This document shows, piece by piece, positions 32,801 to 42,500 of a DNA stretch of 64,000 bases. Source of the stretch: Procambarus clarkii (lineage: Eukaryota; Arthropoda; Malacostraca; Decapoda; Cambaridae); the NCBI RefSeq assembly GCF_040958095.1, contig NC_091227.1, positions 20,161,900-20,225,899 of the forward strand. Direction: 5' to 3'. A program made the position numbers and the translations under genes. The notes beneath the pieces are model-generated. The model made no database searches. It saw nothing but the letters and a program-made list of their open reading frames with translations, and was not told the DNA's origin. The first letter of the stretch is position 1. Every line of letters begins with the position of its first letter.

Positions 32801-34159
32801 TACCAATTCAAGTTGTTGCCTTTCCCTTATAGAGTAGATTCTTCTTTATTTCCTTTATCTCTTTCCCATCTTCATTACCTTACATTTGTTGAGTTCTAGA
32901 AACCCCATTTGTTTGCCTACTCCTAGAGTTTGTCGGGTCTTCCTGACAAACAATTATTCCTGACAGTAATATATTAAGTGTAGTTATTTCTTCCAAATTT
33001 CAATATTCATCAATGTTTACATTCCTCATTAGCTTTGTATTACATGCAAATATTGACATGTATGAGTTGACTCCATCAGGTAGGTCATTCATATAAATTA
33101 GGAACAGCATTGGTCCTTGGACCAGGCTTTGGGGGGATCTCTTATAACTTTCCTGCAACATAAATCCTGCTGTTGACTGTTTTCTGTCTTTCAAGTACTC
33201 TCATTTTTCAGTTCAATGTCTTTCTAGCTATCCTAGCTTGTTTCTTCATTTTGTAAATAAGCCTTTCATGAGGAACAATATCAAATGCTTTTGACAATTT
33301 AAGTAGATACAGTCTACCCTGCCTTATCTGAGAGGGCTCCTATAATGGCTCGCTGTTGCTAGCAACTTGAAAAGTGCCATCAAATTTGGATCACACCAGG
33401 CACTTGCACGTCACTACGTCTACCAAGGACTGGAGTCAAAACCTGCCCTCTTCTGTATAGGGAGTTAAGGATTTTAGCTCACTCAGACCAAGAAGGATAG
33501 AGCAAAACAAAACAGACAACAGTGAGGTAAATGAACACAAAAAGTCCTGGTTTACCAGATTAGTTTATCCAGGGAGGATAAACCGGTTAGGGAGCCGGTC
33601 GGCCGAGCGGACAGCACACTGGACTTGTGATCCTGTGGTCCCGGGTTCGATCCCGGGCGCCGGCGAGAAACAGTGGACAGAGTTTCTTTCACCCTATGCC
33701 CCTGTTACCTAGCAGTAAAATAGGTACCTGGGTGTTAGTCAACTGTCACGGGCTGCTTCCTGGGGGTGGAGGCCTGGTCGAGGACCGGGCCGCGGGGACA
33801 CTAAAAAAGCCCCGAAATCATCTCAAGATAACCTCAAGATAACCTCAAGATCCATCCTTTGAATTCTTATCCTGCTGGGGTCTTCTGCTTGTGTACACTT
33901 CTCTTCTTTTAGTACAGTATTTGCTTCAAACGTGTGTGTGCATGTTCAAGGTAAGGAATCATCATGGTAACTTGCAGGATTTCTAAATTTCATTAGAATT
34001 GGCTCCTTTATAAAATTGTGTAATTAACTTTTAACTTTTTTTTTTAGGATGGTGTCTGAAGACAAGGCTGAAGTAGCAAGTAGTATGATGGCTGCCATGC
34101 TGGGCTTAGGGCTACTGACAGGAGGCCTTTCGTCATTTGCCTTTGCACTTATTGGCTAA
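17919..34159 (+). CDS. SLC29A (ENT-like): Equilibrative nucleoside transporter (SLC29/ENT family), 9 coding exons
   Basis: Integral membrane carrier expected to move nucleosides down their gradient; ENT proteins have 11 membrane helices, a cytoplasmic N-terminus and an extracellular C-terminus. Coding exons: 17919-17929 (inferred), 24088-24169, 24971-25122, 27240-27385, 28534-28766, 29378-29588, 31196-31281, 31847-32046, 34048-34159. All introns are GT-AG and every phase matches, giving 410 codons plus stop (human ENT1, from memory, is about 456). Family marks: LGLGTLLPWNFF in helix 1; two N-glycosylation sequons (N39, N44) in the first outer loop; GLFGVAG and AGQALGGVFAS in helices 4-5; FNxxDxxGR with D295 and R299 in helix 8; HDAWYVVF and SNGY near helices 9-10. 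The long cytoplasmic loop after helix 6 is short (about 30 residues) and charged. Which paralogue (ENT1-4) was not resolved. Introns are full of repeats. Confidence 0.95.
17930..19400. other. AT-rich sequence without recognisable gene (putative ENT intron 1)
   Basis: No coding domain or repeat family was recognised. If the proposed first exon is right this is the beginning of a 6.2-kb intron. Confidence 0.5.
19415..19900. repeat. 43/50-bp minisatellite with duplicated 243-bp higher-order block
   Basis: Unit ATCCCAAACCTGTTTCCAAC plus ACTAGTAACACTGTGCTCTG plus CCTTCCCTTC (50 bp), or a 43-bp form lacking part of it. The order is 43-50-50-50-50 twice (19415-19657 and 19658-19900). The two blocks appear to differ by a single base. 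Confidence 0.95.
20206..20262 (+). repeat. Dispersed repeat (family C, short form)
   Basis: TGATTTATGAAGATTAGGCA, ACCCAAGAAGTGACACGAGC and ATGAGTAGG: a diverged plus-oriented copy. Confidence 0.65.
20580..21450 (-). pseudogene. Non-LTR retrotransposon RNase H and C-terminal remnant
   Basis: On the minus strand, 21168-20890 reads LNWIPSHVGIPLNKKADETA, the last conserved segment of RNase H. Downstream lie LYRLRLGFRCNWEI and TETPLLYLLECEATKDLRR, the usual C-terminal block, but in other frames with stops. Upstream (21400-21170) are fragments of the earlier RNase H. Broken and inactive, inside putative ENT intron 1. Confidence 0.75.
21655..21755. repeat. Small foldback repeat with GAACGTTTTCGTGTT motif
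   Basis: GTGAAACGAAAATTCCGAAC, ACATTATCAAGG...CTTGATAATATG (inverted), and GTGAAACGAAAATGTTCGGA again. The complementary sequence also occurs at 12467-12505. Confidence 0.65.
21785..21955 (-). mobile_element. Retroposon (family E), minus orientation
   Basis: The complement of CTAGTGGCTTTACAGGAATG, GACCTGCCCGAAACGCTACG and TTCCGGAGAAAATT, with CCTGTTAACCCAGCAGTGAA further along. Plus copies lie at 44148, 46165 and 46853. Confidence 0.75.
22032..22188 (-). repeat. Dispersed repeat (family C, long form)
   Basis: GAAGACATCTCCCGTCACGC, ATACTGGTAATGGCTCAAAA and CCGTGCCACCTTTTGGGTTG, in the same order as 8600-8750. Confidence 0.8.
22623..22700 (-). mobile_element. SINE tail (family A), minus
   Basis: GAGGTTACCTTGCGATGATT, TCGGGGCTCAAGGTCCCCGC, GGCCCTGTCCTCGACCAGGC. 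Confidence 0.75.
22735..22925 (+). mobile_element. SINE (family B), complete, tRNA-like head
   Basis: Head 22750-22806: GGACGGT ... ACCGTCC form a perfect 7-bp acceptor-like stem with the B-box-like GTTCAATCCC. The flanking CCACTT/AAGTGG extends the pairing past a 5-nt bulge. Body: ACCATTCCTTACCCCCGTCC to GGCTTGGCGCTTTCCCCTGA. At 57 nt the head is too short for a working tRNA. Confidence 0.8.
23231..23290 (+). repeat. Dispersed repeat (family C, short form)
   Basis: GATTGATGAAGATTAGGCCA, CCTAAGAGGTGGCGTGGGCA, TGAATAGCCTGTAA. Confidence 0.8.
23741..23801. repeat. (TTA)n microsatellite
   Basis: About 20 TTA/ATT units. The poly-tyrosine frame is an artefact. Confidence 0.97.
23827..23965. mobile_element. 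Foldback element (family D)
   Basis: GCCCACACATTTGAAAGTGA ... TGGTCCATCCTAGACCATTA and the complementary ATAATGGTCCAGGACGGACT ... CATTTTGTGGTGTG, ending in a GT run. Lies in the putative ENT intron 1, 120 bp before exon 2. Confidence 0.8.
24088..24169 (+). CDS. ENT exon 2 (membrane helix 1)
   Basis: The acceptor TTACAG ends at 24087 and the donor GTAACT starts at 24170. It encodes residues 5-31, including the invariant LGLGTLLPWN signature of ENT helix 1 (P22, W23, N24). Phase in 2, phase out 0. Confidence 0.95.
24971..25122 (+). CDS. ENT exon 3 (outer loop 1 and helix 2)
   Basis: The acceptor TTGCTTACAG ends at 24970 and the donor GTAAGT starts at 25123. It encodes residues 32-81: an extracellular loop with sequons NTS (39-41) and NET (44-46), then a hydrophobic helix ending INALFSH. 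ENT1 is glycosylated in this same loop. Confidence 0.95.
25224..25385 (+). repeat. Dispersed repeat (family I), left member of an inverted pair
   Basis: TGGCCTACTGGGGACTAATG, AACATCCAGAAAGTAAATGA and AGCAATACAGACAACTGCAA. The inverted partner is at 26655-26790, both in ENT intron 3; a minus-oriented relative is at 62540-62640 and a partial plus copy at 63636-63740. Confidence 0.75.
26640..26860 (-). repeat. Dispersed repeat (family I), right member of an inverted pair
   Basis: TTGTCTGTATTGCTTCATTT, ACTTTCTGGATGTTTCCTTT and GCTGAGGGTAATCATATTGC, complementary to 25270-25370. 25390-26640 between them is low-information sequence without a recognisable gene. Confidence 0.75.
27240..27385 (+). 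CDS. ENT exon 4 (helices 3-4)
   Basis: The acceptor TCTGGACAG ends at 27239 and the donor GTGAGT starts at 27386. It starts with the IPQRLR motif (IPQ is shared with human ENT1) and ends in a run of seven isoleucines written as ATC x4, ATT x3, a trinucleotide repeat inside a membrane helix (residues 123-129). Confidence 0.93.
27467..27905. mobile_element. Two SINE copies in inverted orientation (ENT intron 4)
   Basis: TCATTCACTTGGACCATTGG (27480) and its complement CCAATGGACCAAGTGAATGA (27846-27865) bound arms that also match through GTGGCCCATGGTTTGAGG-like and AATAAGGAAGGAT/ATCCTTCCTTATT segments, about 130 bp each. Members of the SINE family seen at 14755. Confidence 0.75.
28534..28766 (+). 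CDS. ENT exon 5 (helices 4-6)
   Basis: The acceptor TTAATCTCAG ends at 28533 and the donor GTGAGT starts at 28767. Residues 132-208 carry the glycine-rich GLFGVAGMFPEKY and AGQALGGVFAS segments that line the ENT permeation path, then a further helix. Confidence 0.95.
29378..29588 (+). CDS. ENT exon 6 (cytoplasmic loop and helix 7)
   Basis: The acceptor TATATCCAG ends at 29377 and the donor GTAAGT starts at 29589. It opens with EFYKHY (human LEFYRYY), has a charged loop of about 30 residues, then VFAVTLGAFPAL, a helix with the family's G-x-FPA pattern. Confidence 0.93.
29757..29960 (-). mobile_element. Non-LTR 3' UTR fragment
   Basis: GTTAATTTATTATGCATGCC, CCCATCCTGTGGGCGGTAAT, GGCACATAATGAGTTCAGGA: the 3' end seen at 3545 and 44328. 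Inside ENT intron 6. Confidence 0.6.
30937..31023. repeat. Imperfect 38-bp inverted repeat in ENT intron 6
   Basis: AAATATCTGTATCTATCTTA GATTGATGTATC on the left pairs with GATACATCAATCTAAGATAA ATACAGATATTT on the right, with one mismatch and a small bulge around a short loop. Confidence 0.9.
31196..31281 (+). CDS. ENT exon 7 (helix 8, FNxxDxxGR motif)
   Basis: The acceptor TTTCTGCAG ends at 31195 and the donor GTAAGT starts at 31282. Residues 280-307 contain FNVGDYVGR; the aspartate and arginine of this motif are conserved and functionally important in ENT proteins. Confidence 0.95.
31847..32046 (+). CDS. ENT exon 8 (helices 9-10)
   Basis: The acceptor CTTTCCTCAG ends at 31846 and the donor GTAAGT starts at 32047. 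It encodes residues 308-373 with LRIVFIPLFLLCN, HDAWYVVFMLLF and SNGYCSSLCMMYGP, closely parallel to the ENT1 C-terminal half. Confidence 0.95.
32230..32271. repeat. 18-bp inverted repeat in the last ENT intron
   Basis: CTTGAAAGGATAATCACT and AGTGATTAGCCTTTCAAG surround GCATTT, with one mismatch. Confidence 0.9.
33000..33310 (-). pseudogene. Reverse transcriptase fragment of a non-LTR element
   Basis: The minus strand reads LSKAFDIVPHERLIYKMKKQ (first catalytic Asp region). After a stop and frameshift come VQGPMLFLIYMNDLPDG and MSIFACNTKLMRNV, where the catalytic FADD has become FACN. The catalytic site is lost, so it is dead. Lies in the last ENT intron, antisense to the gene. Confidence 0.85.
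33594..33852 (+). mobile_element. SINE (family A), full length with tRNA-Thr-like head
   Basis: 33594-33664 folds as a tRNA: acceptor GCCGGTC/CGCCGGC (one mismatch, one G-T), T arm CCGGG-TTCGATC-CCGGG with intact B box, and anticodon loop CTTGTGA giving UGU (threonine-like). The body runs GAAACAGTGGACAGAGTTTC to GGCCTGGTCGAGGACCGGGC. The tail ends in tandem AAGATAACCTC repeats. It lies in the last ENT intron, same strand. Confidence 0.9.
34048..34159 (+). CDS. ENT exon 9 (helix 11 and stop codon)
   Basis: A run of T ending in TTTAG precedes 34048. It encodes K374 to G410: a charged SEDKAEVA linker and a final small-residue helix, then TAA at 34157-34159. Confidence 0.95.
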
Positions 34160-36410
34160 TGAGGCCTAAGCAAAATCTTGATGTAGATCTAAACTTGGAA
34201 GTCATATTGTTGTTGGTTTAAATAGTAACTCCATGAAGAGTTATGATAGAGCTATCCAGCTGGAAAAAATGATTTAAAATTATATATTTGTAAAGACATT
34301 GCATCTTTATCACTGATAACAGTTGTAATGTACAGAGTATCATTCATATATATATTTAACTATGAACTCTACTATATTATTTCAAAGAATTGGAAAGACT
34401 TGCATGGGAGGTGCATGTATTGATCGATTTATTGATGCCATAAATGGCAGCTAGTTTATTGGGCACACTACCTGTGAGCAGATAGTACAGAAGACTTACA
34501 GTAGACAAAAGAATGTTTAATCAGACCTCAGTGGCTTTGACATTGAATCCTCATATTCAGGTTGCCATTCAGTTAAGTGGCCTTGAACACATACACAATG
34601 TACAAATAAAAGCAACACCACACAGTCCATATATATATTGACAGCTCTCTCAGTCCAACCAGGGTAAAAAGTACTGTACTGTCATTGTATGCTGGTCCAT
34701 CGGTAACACAGTTGACAGGAATTTAAAGCCAACAATTGGGAATTCACCTTACAAGTTGAACTGTTGCCTATTCTTGTAGCATTCAAAACTGAATACACAG
34801 CAGTAGACAGCATAGCTATTCCTGACTGCCTGTCCTCATTACTGGCCCTAAATATCTTGCAGTCAAATTAAACATGCTTGTTGTGCATGTTAGCAACTAG
34901 AAAACCAAAAAATGGGCAAAATATTGCACCTTTGCTATACTTGTTGTCAGGTCTGCTGCAACTAACTTGAGCCATTTGTGCAGAGCTATTGTTTTCTGTC
35001 AAATAATAGGGAGTGTTGCTTATTTTTAGACAGCAATAATTTAAGCTAAATCAAAGAACTGTCATGTGTGTATTTAGATGAAGATGCAAAAAGATTAGAA
35101 ATGAGCACTGTATCTTCTAGTGCTTTAATTGTATACCAGCTGGAATTCTGTTTTTTTCTTCATTGTTTGTATTGAATTAAATAAGCACAGTATTATGAAA
35201 TATATTTTTGTCTTGAGTATAGTTTTTACTATACAATACTGTGTTAGTCAAAAATCAATTCTTATTTCCTTAGTTTATATTTTGACTGAAACAGGAAATA
35301 AATGTTTCTGCATAGGTTGAATGTGTTTGTATATATCTGATGGCATAATTGAGATTTGTACAGTACCAGATTGTTGAACCAATGTTTGTACAGTAGCTGT
35401 GGTAAAGTAGTTCTACAAGTTGATGTAATGTTAAAGTGAGATAACCTAGGCAGATATGGCGAGCTGGTATCTTTTGAATGTCGTGGTGTGAAATAACCAA
35501 GGGGAAAAAACTGAAAATTTGCATTTTCTTTTTGTGACAAAGTATAGTTCTGTATCTGAGCATTGTAATTTGTCTCTCCAGATATATTTACAAGATTTCA
35601 TAAAATCTTTGAATGAAATGTAATGTGTTAACAGACTCATATTTTATTTGTTACCTTCACTCTACTTTCTAATGAAAGGGGTTTTATTCATAAATTAAAT
35701 ATTAGTTCCTGTTTTTTATGAGGCTTATGCAGTATTTACTTTTATCTTTATATAATGGCCTTTCATATTTTTGGGGATAAATAAAGTCTGCAATACTTGT
35801 GAAAAATTAAGTTAGAAGTTAACTTATTTTAAGGCTTATCGTCTTACCAAATTATAGTGATCATAAGGTGTGTTATTTATCTTTATTTGTGAAGAACAAA
35901 GTTATTTCACCTTAACTGAAAACTTATAGCCGAGCTCTTGTTCTCTGGCCATAATGTTAATTGTACATTTTAAATTTATTTCGTGTACTGTTCAGTATGA
36001 TTTTACTTTAGTTATGACTCCGGTGATTTAATATTAATAAAATTACTCGTAGGCTTTACTTACTGTTGTAATACAGTGTACTGTACACGTGCACAGTGAG
36101 ACTGGATTTTGTCTGTAATGAGTTTTATTTGTTGGATGTAATATTTTTTCTCTTGTTGTTCAAAATGTTTGTAAAAGAAAATTGTACATTATTGTACCTG
36201 CATTATTTAGTTGCGTACATAAGTTTGATATAAAATGCATTACCGGTGTTCCCATAAGTAGAATATTAAGAAAAAAAATTGACATTTTGACATGCATTAT
36301 TTTTAAAATATTAAATTGATAAATAGGTAATTCTTTTTTTAATTTGACAGTTATTTTTTATCTCATTTCAATGGGTAAATCTTGAAGAATCAATAAACTG
36401 ATTAAGGTAT
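34160..36410 (+). other. Probable ENT 3' UTR with alternative poly(A) signals
   Basis: No coding sequence is seen after the stop. Canonical AATAAA signals on the plus strand lie at 35780-35785, 36036-36041 and 36392-36397; another at 37964-37969 follows a SINE. The segment is AT-rich and largely unique except for a LINE-tail-like piece at about 34430-34560. Which signal is used cannot be told. Confidence 0.5.
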
Positions 36411-39120
36411 GATAAAGGTATATACTTAGTTTGATAATGTAAGGGTGTGATGTTAAGATATAATCTTGATTTATAATAACCTGCAGACTGACTAAATGGT
36501 GTGACCATATGTTACCTCATAAGTCTTAGATTCTCTCATTGTTTACTGGTTTGTGTTCCTCACTTCATTGAATTGAGTTTTTTTTTAACTCTATATGCCT
36601 TAAGATTCAGGATGTGTGGTGCATATGCCTTGTTCAGGTGCTTGTATCAGATCTTTGTTGTTGCAGACTTGTAATGTCTAATTTTTACAGAGCTCAAAGT
36701 ACTAGTAGAGATTACAGTGACAATACAGGATAGTTTATTAAATTAGAGGAAATTAATTATCATCACTAGCAGTTTATTATCCAGTTTCATGGAGTTTCAA
36801 AAAGATACCCACAAAAACTATCATACATAGCAGCACCCTACCATTGTATACAACTACATGTAAGTGAAAAGTGCTGCTTTTGAGTCATTTATAATTTGCC
36901 TTTCCCAGATTACTATCCAATAATATATTTGCCTAAATTTATATGATGGAGGGCAGAATGGGTAGCTTTATTTGATAATAAATTGGCCTTCCAATCAACA
37001 AAACCAGATATTAAGAAATTTCATCAGGTTGAATGCATATTGTCCATACTAGGTAGAATCTTGATCATTTGATGTAAAACTAGATTTACTTTGTCTCCCA
37101 AATTATCTTGTTCTCGCAGTTACACACACTTGTGTCGGCTGGCAAAGTTTCAAGGATGACCGTTAATTTTGTTTTACCATTAATTTTGTGTTACCATTAA
37201 TTTTGTTTTGACGATTAATTTTTGTTTTGTTTTTTCAGTTCTCTTAAATCAGATATTGTTACTTACATGCCTCAGTGACTGATTTATTTACGGCCTGCCT
37301 TCATATAGGCATGTAGAATAATATTTAAGTTCCTTGCCTTTACGTGTATCTTAGATAGTGTTTTAAATCTATACACTACTGGCTTTGCACTTTCATTTGA
37401 TACAGTAACTATTTATTACTTCCAATATGTATTAATCAGCATTTCCCGTGACAGTGGGAAATGGGTAAAGTATAATGTATATACATAGTACGTTCACTAA
37501 ATGTATTATTCTACATTTAGACATTCTTTGTACATTATATTCTTCGTGTATTCATGGTGCAGATTTGTACGCTACTAAATGTTTTCTGGGCATTGACAGT
37601 CCTTGATATAAACAATTAGAACAGTTTTCAGAAATTGTCTATATATATATTTGTATTATTTGTTAGTTATGTCATTACTACACATCATTTTGTGTGTATA
37701 GCTATGGTTATTTTTAGTATCATTGGCAAGTAATTATTTTCCCACGTTGCTCTAACTACTGAACGGTAGAGCGATGGTCTCACTTCAAGCAGGTCGGCGT
37801 TTAATCTCTGACTGTCCATTTGTTTGGGTACCATTCCTACCCCCCCATCCCATCCCAAATCCTTATCCTGACCCCTTGCAAGTGCTATACAGTTGCAATG
37901 GCTTTGTTTTCTCCAGATAGTTCTGTTCCCTTCCTATGTGGATGTGTCTAATCTCAAAAAGTCAATAAAGCAGACAAATCTACATGGTAAGGATGTCTTA
38001 AATTAATTTGTTGCCATTCATTTGATGTGTTCTATATTAAAATAAATAATGGCCTTTTATATTTTAAGTGTATTTTTTTTTTTCTAAATGTGTGTTATTC
38101 TGTGTTATGGTCATGTAATGAACCAGTAGAACTATATGGTGCCAGATGATTGTTTAGTTCATTATGTTTACTTCAAAACTGTGTGGCACCTGTGTCATGA
38201 AAGCAATACGTGTACAAGCACAGTGTGTTTGAGATTTACGTTTTATTGTTCTTTAAAGCAAAGAATTTGTTTCATTGAGCTTTTGCAAGTTGTAATTAAT
38301 GTATTTTGAAGTACTAAATATTATTTCTTTATCTTTTGTTTCATATTATTGTACACCAAAAGTGGGAGAAGTGTGTAGAGTATGATCTGACTGGGTTCAT
38401 TTAAGTGTAGCTGAAAACCAGGCAATAAGACGCCCAAAACAGAAACCCTGAAATATTTTTCCACGAGTATTATGCATATTACTTTTATAAACTTACTTTT
38501 ATTATATATTTTTTATTTACAATAATATTTATTCATAAAGAAAAAATGGTTTATTTTCCTTTATTAAGTTGTTAACTTTTACACTGCCATGACTGCATAT
38601 ATTTGACATTCTCGTGCCCCATGATTTGAACAATCAGGATTAATTAGATATATCAAGTTCCAAGTTTGATTAAAATTGTTTAATTTCATATTATACAAAA
38701 TCATCTTTATATTACTCAATTCATTCAATTGGTCTTGTTCCGATGATCTTTGTCATCTGAAAAATGGCAGTAAGTTCTAAGATCACAAGGATATTGGTGC
38801 AGTGTGTTACCACTGAGCCACCACTGACTTCTTGTTATTTATATTTTATTTTCAAACACTACTCATGGCCTCATGTACAAGTACGGTACAGTAAGGTCTA
38901 ATGTAAGTTGTCTTAACTCTTTCTATTTTTCTGCATGTTTATAAAAATTTATTTTTAAACATTTCTAATCAGATAATTATATTGATAATTTCTGATAATG
39001 GTGTTAGTAATTTCTTTTAATTTCTGATAATGGTGTTAGTAAAATCAAAGTAGCAAATAAACTACTGACTATATAAAGATTTCCTATTTAAAACAAAAAC
39101 AAAAAAAGTAATGTAGAATA
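36411..39120. other. AT-rich spacer between convergent ENT and lectin genes
   Basis: No gene is recognisable. It contains one diverged tRNA-derived SINE (37758-37930, listed separately), AATAAA at 37964, and a short dyad at about 37440-37466. Otherwise it is AT-rich sequence without visible structure. Confidence 0.6.
37758..37935 (+). mobile_element. SINE (family B), diverged
   Basis: ACGGTAGAGCGATGGTCTCA, GTTTGGGTACCATTCCTACC and CATCCCAAATCCTTATCCTG. More diverged than the copy at 22735. Confidence 0.75.
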
Positions 39121-39156
39121 TTTATTCTGAGTGCCTCGGAACCACGAGGCACTCAG
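39121..39156 (-). promoter_or_regulatory. Stem-loop directly followed by AATAAA in the lectin 3' UTR
   Basis: A perfect 12-bp stem (39127-39138 with 39145-39156, CTGAGTGCCTCG on the plus strand) has a 6-nt loop. On the minus strand it is immediately followed by AATAAA at 39126-39121, about 165 nt after the stop codon. This would be the 3' end of the lectin mRNA. Confidence 0.6.
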
Positions 39157-39320
39157 TATGTCGCCCTCAAATGCAGCCATCACCTGATACATGAATAGCT
39201 AAGAAGCAAGTGAGGCTGGGAAAATATTTGGCTATGAAAATCAATTAAAAATAATCGTATGTGGCTGTCCATCTTTGTGAGGGGGTGACCAGTTCAAGTC
39301 ATATCAGGTCACAGATCCTT

Positions 39321-39538
39321 TCATGACACTTGACAAATGGCACTGAGCATAGCTTTGTGTGTACAGTCATGAAACTTGATGCTTCCAAGAGAATACACAC
39401 ACAGATGGTGCTGGTCTGAGGTGTTGTCTGGCTCACTGAGGTCCCAAGGCACTGACATCACCTCCATATTCCTGCCAGACACCCATTTCCATCCATCATC
39501 AATCTCACGCATGGCTCCCACCCAAAGGTACTCAGAAT
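39321..39538 (-). CDS. Lectin domain exon 2 (C-terminal half) and stop
   Basis: The acceptor TTTTAACAG ends at 39539; TGA lies at 39323-39321. It encodes YLWVGA, DGWKWVSG, PW, EPDNT, HLC, FHDC and AICQ in the order typical of C-type lectin domains. The aromatic WND motif is replaced by FHD. Confidence 0.95.
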
Positions 39539-42500
39539 CTGTTAAAAAATATATTGATTAAGAAACTGAACTTCATAAATATAAAATTAACTAATCTGTT
39601 GTAAATACACATTCTTTACTTTTCATCTTATGGGTATGCACAGTAACAATAACTATAATAGGGTACTGTAATTCAACCACTACTGTACCCTTGGAACTTG
39701 ACTGCAAAACTGTTCATTACAAATGTAAATTGATTAGCTTAAGGAACATTGGGGTCCAGTTCCTGAACCCATTATGTGTCTAAAACATCTTTTAACTTTC
39801 CGTGCAAAGCTGAGAGATAACGTAAACCTTGTTTCTCACCTGTCTGCAAATCATAGACATAACTCCTGAAGGCTGACATCTCTGAGGGTTCTGCCAGGTC
39901 TCCCAAGCCACCCACTGCTGCACCGTGATCTTTGCATGCCTCCCTAGCCATCTGCCATGACATTCGTTCCTCCAGCAGGTAGAAACAGTCCCTTCCCACC
40001 TTGCGGTACGGTAAAGGACACAACACTGGTGAAATGTAAAGTATTAGCATTGGTGAATGTAAAGTATTAGCATAAAGTTTATAACAACAATTTACTAAGG
40101 GGGGATATTAAAAAATGTGTCAACACAAAATATGCAGGGTGATGCATTCATCACCAAATTTCTAGTGGAGAAAGATGAAGGCTGCCCTCACCTTTCTAGT
40201 AAAGGGGCGTAGCCGCATTCTCCCACACAGGCAGGCCTAATTTTAAGCAATTTTATCTTTTAATCTTGCCCTGGGGGGTATCTTATTTGGCAGCATCACA
40301 CTCAACCTGTGAGTGAACATACTGCCAAAGCAGCATGTACAATCCCCCAATAGGAAGGAGCAAGTATATGGTGTCTCGACCCCAACCTGCTGTCACCCAC
40401 CTTCCAGGTCTTGCCATGTTTTGTTCCCACCCACTTTACCTCAGGGGAAGGGGGGGGGGCTTTTCCTGACATACTATAACTTCAATGGGAGGCTCATAAC
40501 AGGATCTACCCCCCCCCCCAACCCTCATGTAAGTCAGGCTTCCAAGTCAAGAATAAACATTGCAAATTAATAGTAATAATAATAATCTGCAACACAAACT
40601 ACTGCAATAACTAACTTGATATTGTACGTACGTACGTACGTACGTACTAGATATTGTACGTAACTTACTGAGTGGGGCATCCTCCTTGTGGTGCTGTAGA
40701 GTTACAATGGCCTCTGTCAAGTTTTTCAGGATAACCTGTATGTCACTGAGAGACCAATTTAGCTTCTCACTATTCTTCTTCATCTCAAGCAGCTGTGCAT
40801 TTCCTTCAAATGCACTCTCTGTAGGGCAATTGTAGATTTTTTTTTAACATTGTGGTTGTTTATTTAAAGTAAAAAGGCTTATTTATTTACCTATTCCAGC
40901 AGCATATTGATGTACATTAAGAGATACCTTCACTGTACTGTACTTTTTGTAAACTCCGAGGTGTGTTCCAGTGTACATCAAACTTTAACCAGCACAAAAC
41001 TAAAACCCCATATCATATAAGTACCCACCTTCTCTCACCCATCAATATCTCCCCAAAGCTACTAATTTATCATTATATACAGTACTGATCTCTCACACAT
41101 GTGCCTACTAGTTCCAACACCTACCGTTGAGAGCGAGGCACCAAGAGGTAAGGTTGTCAAGATGTGCCTCAAGTCCTATAGTGGTCTGGGTCATGTGAGT
41201 GTGGGTGGCAGCAAGGTTCCTGACAGTGTCTCGCTGGCGACGCACTTCCCGCTTGAGATTTTCAACTCCTGTTGGCATCAGGACGTTACGGTACAGTAAA
41301 AGAAGGCCAAGGTAAATTGCAGGAAAAACTTTAAAACAGTATCAATAAAACAGTACTTCATTTGATGCATCACGCTATTGTGATTTCTGTGTGTGATGAA
41401 GCAGCCCTTGTGGATTTGTTCATTTGATGCATCACGCTATTGTGATTTCTGTGTGTAATGAAGTAAGTGTGAAGAGGTGGAACAGCCTATTGGCAGAGCC
41501 CGGGTGTATGTGGGGAATTGTGTAAAACCCTGGTTTGTCTCTCGGAGAGACTGCAGGATCCGTGGTAGGTCAGGATGATTTCCCGGTTGCAATTTTTTTT
41601 CCATGTCTAGCTCAGTCGATTAAGGCAGTGTTTGGAATTCTCTCGGACGTAGGTTCGAACCTTCATCACGGCCCTTGTGGATTTGTTCAGAAGATAACGT
41701 CAAAAGTCATCCCAAAACCAAGTAAAATCTTATACCAGGAATTAAAAGATGACTAACAACCTCAGGACTAGCAATGTACTCTACAGACCATGCATACAAG
41801 ACGGCTGATCTCACTGAGACCTTTACAATACTGAAAAAAATGTGATGATAAAGAGTACTACTTTAAAATGTTCAGTGTAACACATCAAGGGGCAACTGCT
41901 TCAAACCACAGCTATTATTGAAAAAAAAAATGTTTTTTCACTCATATGGTAATAAACCCATGTAATCGCCTGTCTACTGAAGGGTGGTATTAATATTAAT
42001 ATAATTTTTTATCATTGATATCAGAGTACTGTATTAAATATGACGTCTTTATAGAGCTATCTTGATTACTGAGACAGAAACAATGCTCTGCAATTTAATA
42101 ATTCAAGGGTACTAATCTGCATAGATCTCTTGTGCACCCCACTTAAATTATTTTATTTAAGCATGAAGATCTCATCATCAGAAAGAAATATCTGCTTTGG
42201 AGAAAGTTAACAGTGAGCGACAAAAATCATCCCAGAACGAATTTGACTCATACAACGGTTATATATACCTTCCAAAATAATTAAGTGTGAACTAAAATAT
42301 TTGTTAAACTTAGACTTGCAATTTACCTCGCCGTATTTGATGGTGAAGATCCTGCAGGAGGGCGGTGTCCTCGCTTTGGGTTTTTACTTGCTCCTCCAGT
42401 GACCTCATTCTTGAGTCCAGTAGAGTGATCACATCAAGGTCTCCCTCCACTGCTCTCACCCTCTTCAACAGCTCCAGGAAGATCACATTGTGAGGTAATT

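Noticed and set aside
33594-33664. A functional tRNA-Thr gene
   Set aside because: The acceptor stem has a mismatch, and the sequence continues into a SINE body and tail with other genomic copies. Better read as the SINE's promoter head.
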